A DNA stretch of 64,000 nt from Bacillota bacterium (GTDB taxonomy: Bacteria; Bacillota; Clostridia; Acetivibrionales; JANLFN01), in the NCBI GenBank assembly GCA_023397675.1, contig JAEWTV010000031.1, positions 62,001 to 126,000 of the forward strand, given 5' to 3'. Both the position numbers and the translations under genes were made by a program. Each line of letters begins with the position of its first letter. Positions within the stretch are counted from its first letter, which is position 1. Shown piece by piece: positions 35,745-44,790 of this stretch. A model generated the notes under the pieces. It ran no database searches, was not told where the DNA came from, and saw only the letters and a list, made by a program, of their open reading frames with translations.

Positions 35745-36995
35745 ATGATAAATGTAGCCGTTTTAGGCTGCGGAGTTGTTGGTTCAGGCGTAGTTGAAGT
35801 AATTAACAAAAATAGTTACAGCATAGGCCAAAGAGCCGGTAAAGAAATCGCAGTAAAGAAAATACTTGATATAAGAGATTTACCTGATAGTCCGTATAAA
35901 CACTTGCTTACAAAGAATGCTGATGAGGTGTTTGAAGATAAGGATATAAGCATAATTGTAGAAACTATCGGAGGCGCCCGTATAGCATATGAATTTACCA
36001 AAAGGGCAATAATGGCGGGAAAGCATGTAGTAACTTCCAACAAGGAGCTTGTTGCCACACATGGCCCCGAACTTCTGAAGCTTGCAAATACCTATAAAGT
36101 AAATTACCTGTTTGAAGCAAGCGTAGGCGGAGGCATACCGATAATCAGGCCTTTGAGCCAGTGCCTTGCGGCAAATGAAATTCATGGAGTTACCGGAATT
36201 TTGAATGGAACCACCAATTATATTCTTTCCCAAATGAAAAATGAGGGTAAGGATTTTGCTACAGCCCTTAAGGGAGCTCAGGAAAACGGATATGCCGAAG
36301 CGGATCCTACTGCAGATATCGAAGGTAAGGATGCCTGCAGAAAAATAGCTATCCTTTCATCAATTGCATACAATGAGTATGTAAACTGTGAAAACATATA
36401 TACTGAAGGCATTAGCAAGCTCTCAGTTACTGATATGCTTTATACAGATCAGATGAAATCTGTAATAAAGCTTATAGGAATCAGCCGCAAGGTTGGCGAT
36501 AAAATATTTGCGAGAGTAAGTCCTGCTATTATCAGTAAGGATAGTCCACTTGCCAATGTTGAAGATGTATTCAATGCGATAGTTGTAAAAGGTGATGCCA
36601 TAGGCGATGCAATGTTCTATGGACGTGGGGCTGGAAAGCTCCCAACTGCCAGTGCTGTAGTCGCTGATATAATTGATATAGTAAAGCACACAGGTGCATA
36701 TACCAGAAACATCTGGGAGAAAAAAGAATACAATAATCTTTTAGATAACGATGAAAATGAAGTGAGCTTTTTTGTAAGGGCCAAGACAACTGATACAACT
36801 GCGGCTAAAAAAGCTGTAAAGGATATCTTCGGAAGTGTTGATTTTATCAGTCTGATAAAACCTGTACTGGAAGATGAGGTTGCTTTTACAACTACCAAGG
36901 CCAGTGAAGGGGAACTAAAGAAAAAGATAAACGCACTAAAGGAAATAGCTGCAATCGAAGAAATTCTAAGTACTATAAGAGTTGAACAGGAATAA
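35745..36995 (+). CDS. hom: Homoserine dehydrogenase
   Basis: The 416-residue protein has the NAD(P) motif LGCGVVGSGVVEV, the SNKELVATHGPEL segment, GILNGTTNYILSQM, and the DPTADIEGKDACRK catalytic region. A C-terminal ACT domain (about 345-415) probably senses threonine. It reduces aspartate semialdehyde to homoserine. GAGGAGG precedes the ATG. It lies 30 bases after thrS and 32 before lysC with no terminator between, so the T-box should control all three. Confidence 0.97.
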   Translation: MINVAVLGCGVVGSGVVEVINKNSYSIGQRAGKEIAVKKILDIRDLPDSPYKHLLTKNADEVFEDKDISIIVETIGGARIAYEFTKRAIMAGKHVVTSNKELVATHGPELLKLANTYKVNYLFEASVGGGIPIIRPLSQCLAANEIHGVTGILNGTTNYILSQMKNEGKDFATALKGAQENGYAEADPTADIEGKDACRKIAILSSIAYNEYVNCENIYTEGISKLSVTDMLYTDQMKSVIKLIGISRKVGDKIFARVSPAIISKDSPLANVEDVFNAIVVKGDAIGDAMFYGRGAGKLPTASAVVADIIDIVKHTGAYTRNIWEKKEYNNLLDNDENEVSFFVRAKTTDTTAAKKAVKDIFGSVDFISLIKPVLEDEVAFTTTKASEGELKKKINALKEIAAIEEILSTIRVEQE

Positions 36996-37027
36996 GCTAT
37001 TTACTAATTGTTTGGAGGTTATACAAT

Positions 37028-38377
37028 ATGAAAGTTGCTAAATTTGGAGGAACATCGCTTGCATCTGCGGAACAGATAAAGAAAGTATGTGATATAGTTA
37101 CTGCTGACAGTGAAAGAAGGCTTGTAGTTGTATCTGCGCCCGGAAAAAGAACCAAAGATGATATAAAAGTAACAGATTTACTTATAAACTGTGCAAACAA
37201 GTTTCTTGAAACGGGAAATGCCGATCAGGAGCTTAAAGCGATTGTTGACAGGTACCAAGGTATTGCTGATGAGCTTGGCATTGATTCAAGCATAGGTATG
37301 GAGGTTTCCAGAGACTTAACCCAGAGACTTTCAGGAAAGACAGATAATAAGGAAAAATTTATGGATTGCATGAAGGCTGCAGGTGAGGATAACAGTGCAA
37401 AGCTTGTAGCAGCTTATTTAAAGAGCAAGGGATATGATGCACATTATATAAACCCGAAGGATGCAGGACTATTGTTAAGTGATGAATATGGTAATGCCAG
37501 GGTGCTTCCAGAATCCTTTGACAACCTCAAAAGCTTGTCAAAAATGTCTGGAATACTTATATTCCCGGGATTCTTCGGCTATTCAAAGTCGGGTGAAGTG
37601 GTAACCTTCCCACGCGGTGGCTCAGATATTACAGGTTCAATACTTGCAGCAGCCATAGAGGCTGAGGAATATGAAAACTTTACAGATGTTGATTCTGTTT
37701 TTGCCGCAAATCCTAATATTGTTGATAATCCTGTTGCAATACCTGAGTTCACTTACAGAGAAATGAGGGAATTATCTTATGCCGGTTTTTCTGTTTTACA
37801 TGAAGAAACATTGGAGCCTGTGTATAGAAAAGGAATTCCTGTATGCATAAAGAATACTAATAACCCGAGTGCACCAGGCACAAGGATAGTTACAAACAGA
37901 AAGCTTACAAGCGGACCTGTTGTTGGTATAGCAAGTGATAAGGGCTTCTGCAACATATTTATCAGTAAATACATGATGAACCGTGAAATCGGATTCGGCA
38001 GAAAGGTACTTGGAATTCTTGAGGATGAGAATCTTTCATATGAGCATACACCTTCTGGAATTGATAATATTTCAGTTGTAATAAGCGAGAAACAGATGGA
38101 TGCACAAAAAGAAGAACGTATTTTAAACCGTATTAAAAATGAATTGGATGTTGATGATATTTCGGTTGAACACAATATTGCTCTTGTAATGATAGTAGGT
38201 GAAGGCATGATGCGTACTGTCGGTATTGCTCAGAGAGCTACGAAGGCATTGGCAGGTGCGGGAGTGAATATTGAAATAATTAACCAGGGTGCATCTGAGG
38301 TTAGTATAATGTTCGGAATAGGCAACAACGATAATGTTAAAGCTGTAAAAGCCTTATATGCAGAGTTTTTTAATTAA
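37028..38377 (+). CDS. lysC: Aspartate kinase (monofunctional)
   Basis: The 449-residue enzyme phosphorylates aspartate, the first step to lysine, threonine and methionine. It opens with KVAKFGGTSLASAEQIKKV, has VTFPRGGSDITGSILAAA and FTDVDSVFAANPNIV, and ends with paired ACT domains (about 300-449). The length fits single-polypeptide kinases rather than the Bacillus alpha/beta internal-start type. GGAGG precedes the ATG. No lysine riboswitch lies upstream; control is by the distant T-box. Confidence 0.95.
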   Translation: MKVAKFGGTSLASAEQIKKVCDIVTADSERRLVVVSAPGKRTKDDIKVTDLLINCANKFLETGNADQELKAIVDRYQGIADELGIDSSIGMEVSRDLTQRLSGKTDNKEKFMDCMKAAGEDNSAKLVAAYLKSKGYDAHYINPKDAGLLLSDEYGNARVLPESFDNLKSLSKMSGILIFPGFFGYSKSGEVVTFPRGGSDITGSILAAAIEAEEYENFTDVDSVFAANPNIVDNPVAIPEFTYREMRELSYAGFSVLHEETLEPVYRKGIPVCIKNTNNPSAPGTRIVTNRKLTSGPVVGIASDKGFCNIFISKYMMNREIGFGRKVLGILEDENLSYEHTPSGIDNISVVISEKQMDAQKEERILNRIKNELDVDDISVEHNIALVMIVGEGMMRTVGIAQRATKALAGAGVNIEIINQGASEVSIMFGIGNNDNVKAVKALYAEFFN

Positions 38378-38388
38378 TGACTGATGCT

Positions 38389-38419
38389 AAAAAAGCCTAT
38401 TTATTTAATAGGCTTTTTT
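38389..38419 (+). terminator. Intrinsic terminator after lysC
   Basis: AAAAAAGCCTATT and AATAGGCTTTTTT form a long stem around a 5-base loop 11 bases after the lysC stop. Confidence 0.93.
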
Positions 38420-38488
38420 CTTTTGGATAATCGAGCAGCAATTTATGGTATAATCTACTGTAAACAATCCTACCTTTGGAGGATGAAA

Positions 38489-39052
38489 ATGGGAAAAATA
38501 ATTCTTGTCACAGGTGGATCAAGAAGCGGAAAAAGTAAATTTGCCGAACAGCTGGCTAGAGCTGAGGGTAATAATGTGTTATATATTGCAACAGCCATTC
38601 CGATAGATGATGAAATGAAGCATAGAATAAAAATGCACAGAGATCAAAGACCAGTGGAATGGATAACTCTTGAAGCTTATAAAGAACTTGACACTGTGGT
38701 TAAACCTATTATTAACGGTAAGAATGCAGTTTTGCTGGATTGTGTAACTGTAATGATTACAAATCTGCTGTTTGATAATGGTGAAGCTGATTGGGAACAT
38801 ATTAGGCAGGAAGAAATTATGCTTGTTGAAGATAAAATTAAAGAACAGTTTAATAGACTTATAGATTTAGCTGTAGATTCTGCTGTTCCTTTCATTCTGG
38901 TCACTAATGAGCTGGGGATGGGATTGGTTCCTGAATACCCATTAGGCAGAATATATAGGGATATTGCCGGAAGAATCAACCAGGCCCTTGCTGCAGCCGC
39001 TGCTGAAGTTTATTTCTGTGTTTCGGGTATACCAGTTAAGATTAAAGGATAG
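38489..39052 (+). CDS. cobU: Adenosylcobinamide kinase/guanylyltransferase
   Basis: CobU phosphorylates adenosylcobinamide and transfers GMP to it in the cobalamin nucleotide-loop pathway. The 187-residue protein has the P-loop VTGGSRSGKSKFAE and the ATAIPIDDEMKHRIKMHR segment typical of CobU/CobP. The frame runs 35 codons upstream through the lysC terminator; GGAGG at 38479-38483 places the start at the ATG at 38489. cobS follows directly; cobT and cobC are not nearby. Confidence 0.95.
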   Translation: MGKIILVTGGSRSGKSKFAEQLARAEGNNVLYIATAIPIDDEMKHRIKMHRDQRPVEWITLEAYKELDTVVKPIINGKNAVLLDCVTVMITNLLFDNGEADWEHIRQEEIMLVEDKIKEQFNRLIDLAVDSAVPFILVTNELGMGLVPEYPLGRIYRDIAGRINQALAAAAAEVYFCVSGIPVKIKG

Positions 39053-39069
39053 ACGTTGTGGAGGTTTTA

Positions 39070-39834
39070 ATGCAATATTTGAAAAGATTTGTGTTAATGT
39101 TGCAGTTTTTCACCAGATTACCTTTGCCTTTAGGGTTGAATGTAAATTCATCTGACTTCGGAAAGGGTCTGATTTTCGCACCTATAATCGGAGCTGTGAT
39201 TGGGGTAATTCTTGCTGGGGCTTTTTATTTTTTGAAAATGTTGTTTCCTATATATGTTTGTGTCACTATCACGCTGATTCTTTATATAATAGTAACCGGA
39301 GGACTTCATCTTGATGGCCTGGGAGACACTTTTGACGGAATATTTTCAAATCGTCCCAAAGAAAGAATACTTGAAATAATGCGTGACAGCAGAGTCGGAA
39401 CAAATGCTGTGCTTGCTATAGTAAGTGTAATTCTTTTGGATATAGCATTACTTTGTAGTTTTGATAAAACAGTTATTATTAAAATCCTTTTTTTAATGCC
39501 AGTTGCGGGCAGAATCGGATCTTTGGTTGGAGCAGGGGCTTCAAAATATGCACGATCCGGTGAAGGTCTGGGAAAATCGTTTATAGATTACTGTGGTTAC
39601 AAGGAAATAGTTATTGGTTTAATCCCTTATCTCATAATTTTTTATATAACTGGCGGAATATATACACTTATCCTTTCTATTGGAGCTGCAATAATTCCTT
39701 TTATCCTGGTAAAGTTTTTAAGTCATAAAATTGGTGGCGCTACCGGTGACATTCTTGGTGCGGTCTGTGAAATAAATCAGCTTATTTATCTGTTGTTTGC
39801 ATATGTTATGTGTTTTTTGGGATACATTAAATAA
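39070..39834 (+). CDS. cobS: Adenosylcobinamide-GDP ribazoletransferase (cobalamin synthase)
   Basis: CobS joins adenosylcobinamide-GDP and alpha-ribazole in the membrane. The 254-residue polytopic protein has LQFFTRLPLP near the N-terminus and the diagnostic TGGLHLDGLGDTFDG and RIGSLVGAGASKYAR segments. A GTG at 39058 is the first part of the GTGGAGG site; the ATG at 39070 is the start. It is cotranscribed with cobU. Confidence 0.95.
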   Translation: MQYLKRFVLMLQFFTRLPLPLGLNVNSSDFGKGLIFAPIIGAVIGVILAGAFYFLKMLFPIYVCVTITLILYIIVTGGLHLDGLGDTFDGIFSNRPKERILEIMRDSRVGTNAVLAIVSVILLDIALLCSFDKTVIIKILFLMPVAGRIGSLVGAGASKYARSGEGLGKSFIDYCGYKEIVIGLIPYLIIFYITGGIYTLILSIGAAIIPFILVKFLSHKIGGATGDILGAVCEINQLIYLLFAYVMCFLGYIK

Positions 39835-39849
39835 AATATATATTTACTC

Positions 39850-39878
39850 TTGACAAGAGGCAATACAGTCATTACAAT
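39850..39878 (+). promoter_or_regulatory. Sigma-A promoter of the ECF S-component gene
   Basis: TTGACA (39850-39855) and TACAAT (39873-39878) have a 17-base spacer. Confidence 0.8.
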
Positions 39879-39891
39879 ATCAATAATTTAA

Positions 39892-39921
39892 CGATACAGT
39901 ATAAAAATGTATCGATACAGT
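39892..39921. promoter_or_regulatory. Tandem CGATACAGT operator-like repeats
   Basis: CGATACAGT occurs at 39892-39900 and again at 39913-39921, a 21-bp spacing equal to two helical turns. A further ATACAGT lies inside the promoter (39863-39869), and GTATCGATAC forms a palindrome. The repeats sit at and just after the predicted transcription start, where a repressor would bind. The regulator is unknown. Confidence 0.55.
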
Positions 39922-39939
39922 TGATGCGGAGGAGTAAAT

Positions 39940-40503
39940 ATGAAGAAGATTTCTACAGTGAAGATAGTTTTAAATGGATTAATGATTGCTTTTGTTTTCC
40001 TGGCAACATACATAATCCGTATTCCTACTGCTACAGGCGGCTATGTGAACATAGGTGATGCAGCAATAATTGTTGCTGCAATATTGTTAGGTAAAAATGC
40101 AGGCTTTATAGCAGGTGCAATAGGTTCCTGCATTGCTGATCTTGCTGCAGGATATGCCCTTTATGCACCCGCAACTTTTGTTATTAAGGGTATTGAAGGT
40201 TATGTAGTTGGTCTTATTGCATGGAAGGCAATAGATGCATATAAGAATAAACTTAACAAAAATGAAGATTCAATAAGGCTTGCTGCTGCTGTTGTTGGTG
40301 CTGCAATAATGGTAGTTGGATATTTTCTTGCAGAAGCGTTCGTCCTTTCACTTATAGATAAAAGCCTTGGCCTAACTGCCGCCTTTACCGAGATTCTGCC
40401 AAATACAGTTCAGGGAGCTGTGTCGGTTGTTCTGGGGTACCTTGTTTCAACTGTACTACTAAAAAATGGCCTTCAGAACAGAATTTCAAATCAGAGAACA
40501 TAG
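39940..40503 (+). CDS. ECF transporter S component (vitamin-type, specificity unknown)
   Basis: The 187-residue, roughly six-helix protein has the ECF S-component pattern: VLNGLMIAFVFLATYIIRIPTA near the N-terminus, GYVNIGDAAIIVAAILLG, and an Ala/Gly-rich GAIGSCIADLAAGYALYAPATF. It would bind a vitamin or precursor and use the shared EcfAA'T energiser encoded elsewhere. Proximity to cobUS hints at a cobamide-related ligand, but the operator-flanked promoter makes it a separate unit. GGAGGAG precedes the ATG. Confidence 0.85.
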   Translation: MKKISTVKIVLNGLMIAFVFLATYIIRIPTATGGYVNIGDAAIIVAAILLGKNAGFIAGAIGSCIADLAAGYALYAPATFVIKGIEGYVVGLIAWKAIDAYKNKLNKNEDSIRLAAAVVGAAIMVVGYFLAEAFVLSLIDKSLGLTAAFTEILPNTVQGAVSVVLGYLVSTVLLKNGLQNRISNQRT

Positions 40504-40566
40504 ATTGTAATAAATTTTGTTATAATGGTTAAGTTAGAAATTATAATTTGACCGGGGTGAAATACT

Positions 40567-41301
40567 ATGCAATTGACTATTTTGGGCAATAATGGACCGT
40601 TTCAGTCAGCAGGAGGAGCATGCTCGGGGTACCTTATAACAGAAGGTGATACCAGAATTCTTATTGATTGTGGTAACGGGGTTTTAGGAAATCTGCTTAA
40701 GTTTACAAGATTTGAGGAACTTGACGCAATAATACTCACACATTTGCACAGTGATCATATATCAGATATGCTTGTTCTTAAATATGCAGTAGAAATAAAG
40801 ATAAATAAAGGTATGATGAACAAGCCTATAAAGATTTATTTGCCTGATGAACCCTTAGAAGAATTTAAGCGTTTTGATGTTAAGGGTGTATTCGATGTCC
40901 AGACCATAAGTGAGAGCCTTATGCTTCAATTTGGGGATCTAAAAATAAATTTCAAACAAATGAAGCATCCTGTTAAATGCTTTGGAATATCTGTTTCAAA
41001 TGGAACAAGACGGTTCGTTTTTTCTGGAGATACTTCATGGACAGAGGATATAATTGAATTTGCAGAAAATTGTGATATGTTGATGCTTGATTCTGGGCTT
41101 CTAGCGGATCAGAAAACCAACGAAAATGTACCTCATCTTACATCCAGAGAATGTGGAATCATAGCAAAACAAGCCAGAGTGAAAAGGCTTCTGTTAACTC
41201 ATTTTTGGCCGGAGACTGCAATAGGGGAATATGTTAAGGAAGCACGTGAGAATTTTAAAGATACCGAGGCTTCAGTCTTACTAGCTGTATATGAAATATA
41301 G
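40567..41301 (+). CDS. Metallo-beta-lactamase fold hydrolase (RNase Z-like/YhfI type)
   Basis: The 244-residue protein has the metal-binding HLHSDHISD motif (about 59-67), KHPVKCFGI, a GDTSW segment and the terminal LLLTHFWP. This is the pattern of RNase Z-like MBL proteins of the YhfI family, whose substrates are mostly unknown. GGGGTG precedes the ATG. It may share the S-component transcript; a bidirectional terminator follows. Confidence 0.88.
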   Translation: MQLTILGNNGPFQSAGGACSGYLITEGDTRILIDCGNGVLGNLLKFTRFEELDAIILTHLHSDHISDMLVLKYAVEIKINKGMMNKPIKIYLPDEPLEEFKRFDVKGVFDVQTISESLMLQFGDLKINFKQMKHPVKCFGISVSNGTRRFVFSGDTSWTEDIIEFAENCDMLMLDSGLLADQKTNENVPHLTSRECGIIAKQARVKRLLLTHFWPETAIGEYVKEARENFKDTEASVLLAVYEI

Positions 41302-41316
41302 TTTATATAATATAAA

Positions 41317-41346
41317 TAAAGGTCCGGATTCATATCCGGACCTTTA
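41317..41346. terminator. Bidirectional terminator between the MBL hydrolase and MCP genes
   Basis: AAAGGTCCGGAT and ATCCGGACCTTT pair perfectly around a 4-base loop between converging genes. Confidence 0.85.
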
Positions 41347-41358
41347 TGATTTATGTTG

Positions 41359-42606
41359 TTAATTTAGTTTATATTTCTTTAAGTTCTTATCAAGATCCTG
41401 AACAAGTGTATTAAGATCGTTTGCGGCTTCCTTCATGCTTTCAATTGTGCTAAGCTGGTGCTCTGTAGTAGCTGCAACCTCTTCACTCGATGCTGCTGTT
41501 TCTTCTGAAACAGAAGAGATATTTTCTATTGCAGATATAACTCCGCTCTTATCCTGCTGAACTTTTTCAAGGGCTTGATTTACTTCACTTATTTTTTCTA
41601 CTATATGATTTATCGCATTAGCTATATCGTTAAATGACTTATCGGTACTATTAACGGCTGCTTTTTGCTCCTGAGAAACCTTTTTCATTTTTTCCATTGA
41701 TTCAATTGTGTGTTGTGATTCTTCATGTATGATTTCCATAAGGTTTGTTATTTCTTCTGTTGATTGTCTACTCTGATCAGCAAGCTTTCTTACTTCTTCA
41801 GCGACAACAACAAAGCCTCTTCCGGCTTCACCGGCTCTTGCTGCTTCTATTGAAGCATTCAATGCAAGAAGATTTGTCTGTTCTGCAATACTTTCTATTG
41901 ATTCAACAAATTTGCCTATTTCCTTAGTTGTATCAGTTAATTTTTCAACAACGCCAATAATATTTTTAGACATTTCATTACTTTCTTCTGATTTTTGACG
42001 AAGTATGCTAACTGAACTTAAGCCAGCGGTATTTAACTCGCTGATACGTTCGGTATCCTGCACAACTCCGTTATAGCTTTCAAAAACAACATTTATCTTC
42101 TCGGACAATGTACCGACAGCCTCAACACCCTGCTGTGCTTCTTGTGCCTGGGAGGATGCTCCTTTTGCTATTTCGTCTATTGTCTTTGATATTTCCTCTA
42201 CTGCGGAAGCTGCTTCTGAAGCAGTTGTACTTACTCTTCTTGACGATTGTATAATGGAAAGCGAAAGATCAAAGAAACTTCTTATCAGTGCTCTGATATC
42301 ACTTAAAACAGCATTTACATTAGAAGATACACCATTTAATATTTGATAGTTCTTTGAATCTACAAGGTGTGAAAAATCACCGCTCTTAATAATATCCATT
42401 TCGGCTGTAAAGCGTTTTACTAGCTTTTTAAGTGAATAATTAAGAAATAATTGTACTATAAGGGTCAATAATAAACCGTACAATATAAAGAAAACAATAG
42501 ATATCCCCTTACCTGTAACCTGTGAATCAATTATACCAACTATGATACCTAGTACGACCGCAACCCCTAAAAGTAGTATTCGCGGATTTCCTGACAATTT
42601 CTTCAT
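41359..42606 (-). CDS. Methyl-accepting chemotaxis protein without large sensor domain
   Basis: The 415-residue protein has two N-terminal membrane helices (about 9-26 and 34-56) separated by only a few residues, so there is no extracellular ligand domain. A short HAMP-like stretch and a long coiled-coil signalling domain follow. The tip AEQTNLLALNASIEAARAGE lies near residues 245-265, where CheA and CheW dock. It probably senses membrane or cytoplasmic signals. GGGGGTC is upstream of the ATG. Confidence 0.92.
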   Translation of the reverse strand: MKKLSGNPRILLLGVAVVLGIIVGIIDSQVTGKGISIVFFILYGLLLTLIVQLFLNYSLKKLVKRFTAEMDIIKSGDFSHLVDSKNYQILNGVSSNVNAVLSDIRALIRSFFDLSLSIIQSSRRVSTTASEAASAVEEISKTIDEIAKGASSQAQEAQQGVEAVGTLSEKINVVFESYNGVVQDTERISELNTAGLSSVSILRQKSEESNEMSKNIIGVVEKLTDTTKEIGKFVESIESIAEQTNLLALNASIEAARAGEAGRGFVVVAEEVRKLADQSRQSTEEITNLMEIIHEESQHTIESMEKMKKVSQEQKAAVNSTDKSFNDIANAINHIVEKISEVNQALEKVQQDKSGVISAIENISSVSEETAASSEEVAATTEHQLSTIESMKEAANDLNTLVQDLDKNLKKYKLN

Positions 42607-42997
42607 TTTACGACCCCCACATAAGTATAGTATTTCTTTACTTTAATTATTTCTTCATTTTATATTAAAATCCTTCTTTTTTTATAAATTATTAAGCAGC
42701 TTTTTACTTAGGAGACTTTAATTCTACAATATAAACATCTTATTATTTTAGTGATCGTTTTATAATAACTTAAAACTGTTTACTTTTATACTCAAATACC
42801 TAAACAAATATGAGTAAAATGCAAGTTATATAGCAGATCTATTTCATTTTAGGTCATACAAAAATCTAATTTTTATTAAATAAATATCTTTGAACTTGTT
42901 TGAAATACTCGTTTATAGAATAAGAATAATATTTGTGCTCTATGAAAATAAACGCAATATCAGTCGAGTAATAATTCAAAAAGTGGAACTGAATTTA
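42607..42997. other. AT-rich gap, no feature seen
   Basis: No convincing reading frame, RNA gene or strong stem is visible between the MCP start and the citrate-cluster promoter. Confidence 0.6.
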
Positions 42998-43031
42998 TTG
43001 ACATTGGTTGTATAATTGTATACAATTATAC
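42998..43031 (+). promoter_or_regulatory. Promoter of the citrate cluster overlapped by a 22-bp palindromic operator
   Basis: TTGACA (42998-43003) and TACAAT (43021-43026) are 17 bases apart. A perfect 22-bp palindrome with half-site GTATAATTGTA (43010-43031) covers the spacer and the -10 box. Its core TTGTATACAA fits operators of FadR/FCD-type GntR repressors, and such a regulator is encoded in the same cluster. Confidence 0.8.
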
Positions 43032-43067
43032 ATAAATACATAACATGCAATAAAGGGGGCTTATAAT

Positions 43068-44447
43068 ATGTTGGAATTTAATAAAAAGACCAATACTCTG
43101 GAACAGACCCAATACAGATATTCATTACAGGATGTGTCTGAGCCTAATTTATATAGGGAAATATATAGCTACGATGAAATACCCAAATGTGCATTTAACC
43201 ACAGAAGGGTTCCAATGCTGCCTCCAGATGAAATATGGCTGACAGATACTACTTTCAGAGACGGACAGCAGTCAAGAGCACCGTATACTGTAGAACAGAT
43301 TGTTACACTTTTTGATTACCTTCATAAGCTCAGCGGCCCAAAAGGTATTATAAGACAGTCTGAATTTTTCCTTTACAGTGATAGAGACAAGGAAGCAGTA
43401 TATAAATGTATGGAACGCGGTTACAAATATCCGGAGGTTACAAGCTGGATAAGAGCAACAAAAAGTGATTTCCAACTTGCCAAAGATATGGGAATGAAGG
43501 AAAGCGGCATTCTGGTAAGCTGTTCTGATTATCATATATTCAAAAAGCTTAATATGACAAGAAAACAGGCCCTGGATCATTATATGGGAATCATCAAGAG
43601 TGCTATAGAAGTTGGTATAAAGCCTCGATGCCATTTCGAAGATATTACAAGAGCTGATTTCTACGGTTTTGTTGTTCCTTTTGCTCTTGAACTCAGGAAA
43701 TTGATGGATGAAAGCGGAATTCCGATCAAACTGCGTGCGTGTGATACTCTTGGCTATGGTGTTTCCTATTCGGGTGCAGCTCTTCCAAGAAGCGTACCGG
43801 GAATAATATATGGTTTAAGGCATCATGCCGGTTTCCCAAGTGAACTTATCGAGTGGCATGGTCATAACGATTTTTATAAAGCTGTTTCAAATTCTGCCAT
43901 AGCATGGATGTATGGCGCATCCGCTGTTAACTGTTCACTGCTTGGTATTGGTGAAAGAACAGGTAATACGCCTCTTGAAGCAATGGTTATTGAATATGCT
44001 CAGCTAAGGGGTACTACAGATGGAATGGATACAACAGTTATAACTGAAATTGCTGACTATTATGAAAAGGAAATAGGTTATTCGATTCCTCCAAGAACTC
44101 CTTTTGTCGGAAGATATTTCAATGTAACTCAGGCGGGTATTCATGCTGATGGATTACTTAAAAACGAAGAAATTTATAACATATTTGATACTACAAAATT
44201 ACTTAAGAGGCCGGTAGGCGTTTCTATAAATGCCCACTCGGGTCTTGCAGGTATTGCACAGTGGATCAATAGCTATTTTGGTCTGGCAGAATCACGCAAG
44301 GTTGACAAAAAGGACACAAGAGTTGCAAAGATCAAGGAATGGATAGATCAGCAGTATGCTGATGGCAGGGTCACGTCCATTGGTGATGACGAGCTTGAAG
44401 CTGCAATAAGCGACCTTGCACCAGATATACTCGATCTTGCGCTATAG
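43068..44447 (+). CDS. Re-citrate synthase (homocitrate/isopropylmalate synthase-like)
   Basis: The 459-residue DRE-TIM metallolyase has WLTDTTFRDGQQSRAPYT (about 57-74), WHGHNDFYKA with metal-binding His residues, and QAGIHADGLLKNEEIY. The length and sequence resemble the Clostridium kluyveri-type Re-citrate synthase rather than LeuA or NifV. Position before aconitase and isocitrate dehydrogenase supports citrate as product. It is Mn-dependent and oxygen-sensitive in known cases. GGGGG precedes the ATG. Homocitrate synthase activity cannot be fully excluded by sequence. Confidence 0.85.
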   Translation: MLEFNKKTNTLEQTQYRYSLQDVSEPNLYREIYSYDEIPKCAFNHRRVPMLPPDEIWLTDTTFRDGQQSRAPYTVEQIVTLFDYLHKLSGPKGIIRQSEFFLYSDRDKEAVYKCMERGYKYPEVTSWIRATKSDFQLAKDMGMKESGILVSCSDYHIFKKLNMTRKQALDHYMGIIKSAIEVGIKPRCHFEDITRADFYGFVVPFALELRKLMDESGIPIKLRACDTLGYGVSYSGAALPRSVPGIIYGLRHHAGFPSELIEWHGHNDFYKAVSNSAIAWMYGASAVNCSLLGIGERTGNTPLEAMVIEYAQLRGTTDGMDTTVITEIADYYEKEIGYSIPPRTPFVGRYFNVTQAGIHADGLLKNEEIYNIFDTTKLLKRPVGVSINAHSGLAGIAQWINSYFGLAESRKVDKKDTRVAKIKEWIDQQYADGRVTSIGDDELEAAISDLAPDILDLAL

Positions 44448-44768
44448 TCAGTGTACAGTTTACAATGTACAATTTACAGTTAACGGCATTAAGACTAGTT
44501 GAGAGTAGCAATGTACTATATACGGTTAAAATCAAGTGTTACAAGTATAAGTAGAAATTTTACAATGTACAGGTTACAATTTACAGTAACGGCATTAAGA
44601 CTAGTGTACAGTTAAAAACAAATACACAATTAGCAGTTAAAATGAAAGTAAGTTTTTAAATTGTAATTCAAGGTTTAATAAAAAATGAATAAATAAATAT
44701 TTTGGCATTTACAATATGCATTGAACACTAGTTTTTTAACTGTCAATTGTAAATTGTACATTGCCAAC
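44448..44768. repeat. Intergenic repeat region with direct and inverted 35-40-bp modules
   Basis: A module ending AACGGCATTAAGACTAGT occurs at 44461-44499 and again at 44561-44604, each preceded by TACAATGTAC and AATTTACAG. The same sequence appears inverted and diverged at 44728-44763 (ACTAGTTTTTTAACTG followed by AATTGTAAATTGTACATTG). The ends could pair into a long stem. No reading frame is present. It resembles a decayed mobile repeat inside the citrate operon. Confidence 0.6.
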
Positions 44769-44790
44769 TATATTCGGGGGGCATTTAAAA

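Noticed and set aside
36996..37027. Lysine riboswitch before lysC
   Set aside because: The gap to hom is only about 32 bases and holds a ribosome site; there is no room for a riboswitch.
44448..44768. Possible CRISPR array in repeated TACAATGTAC modules
   Set aside because: Only two direct copies with irregular spacing and one inverted copy; no array structure.
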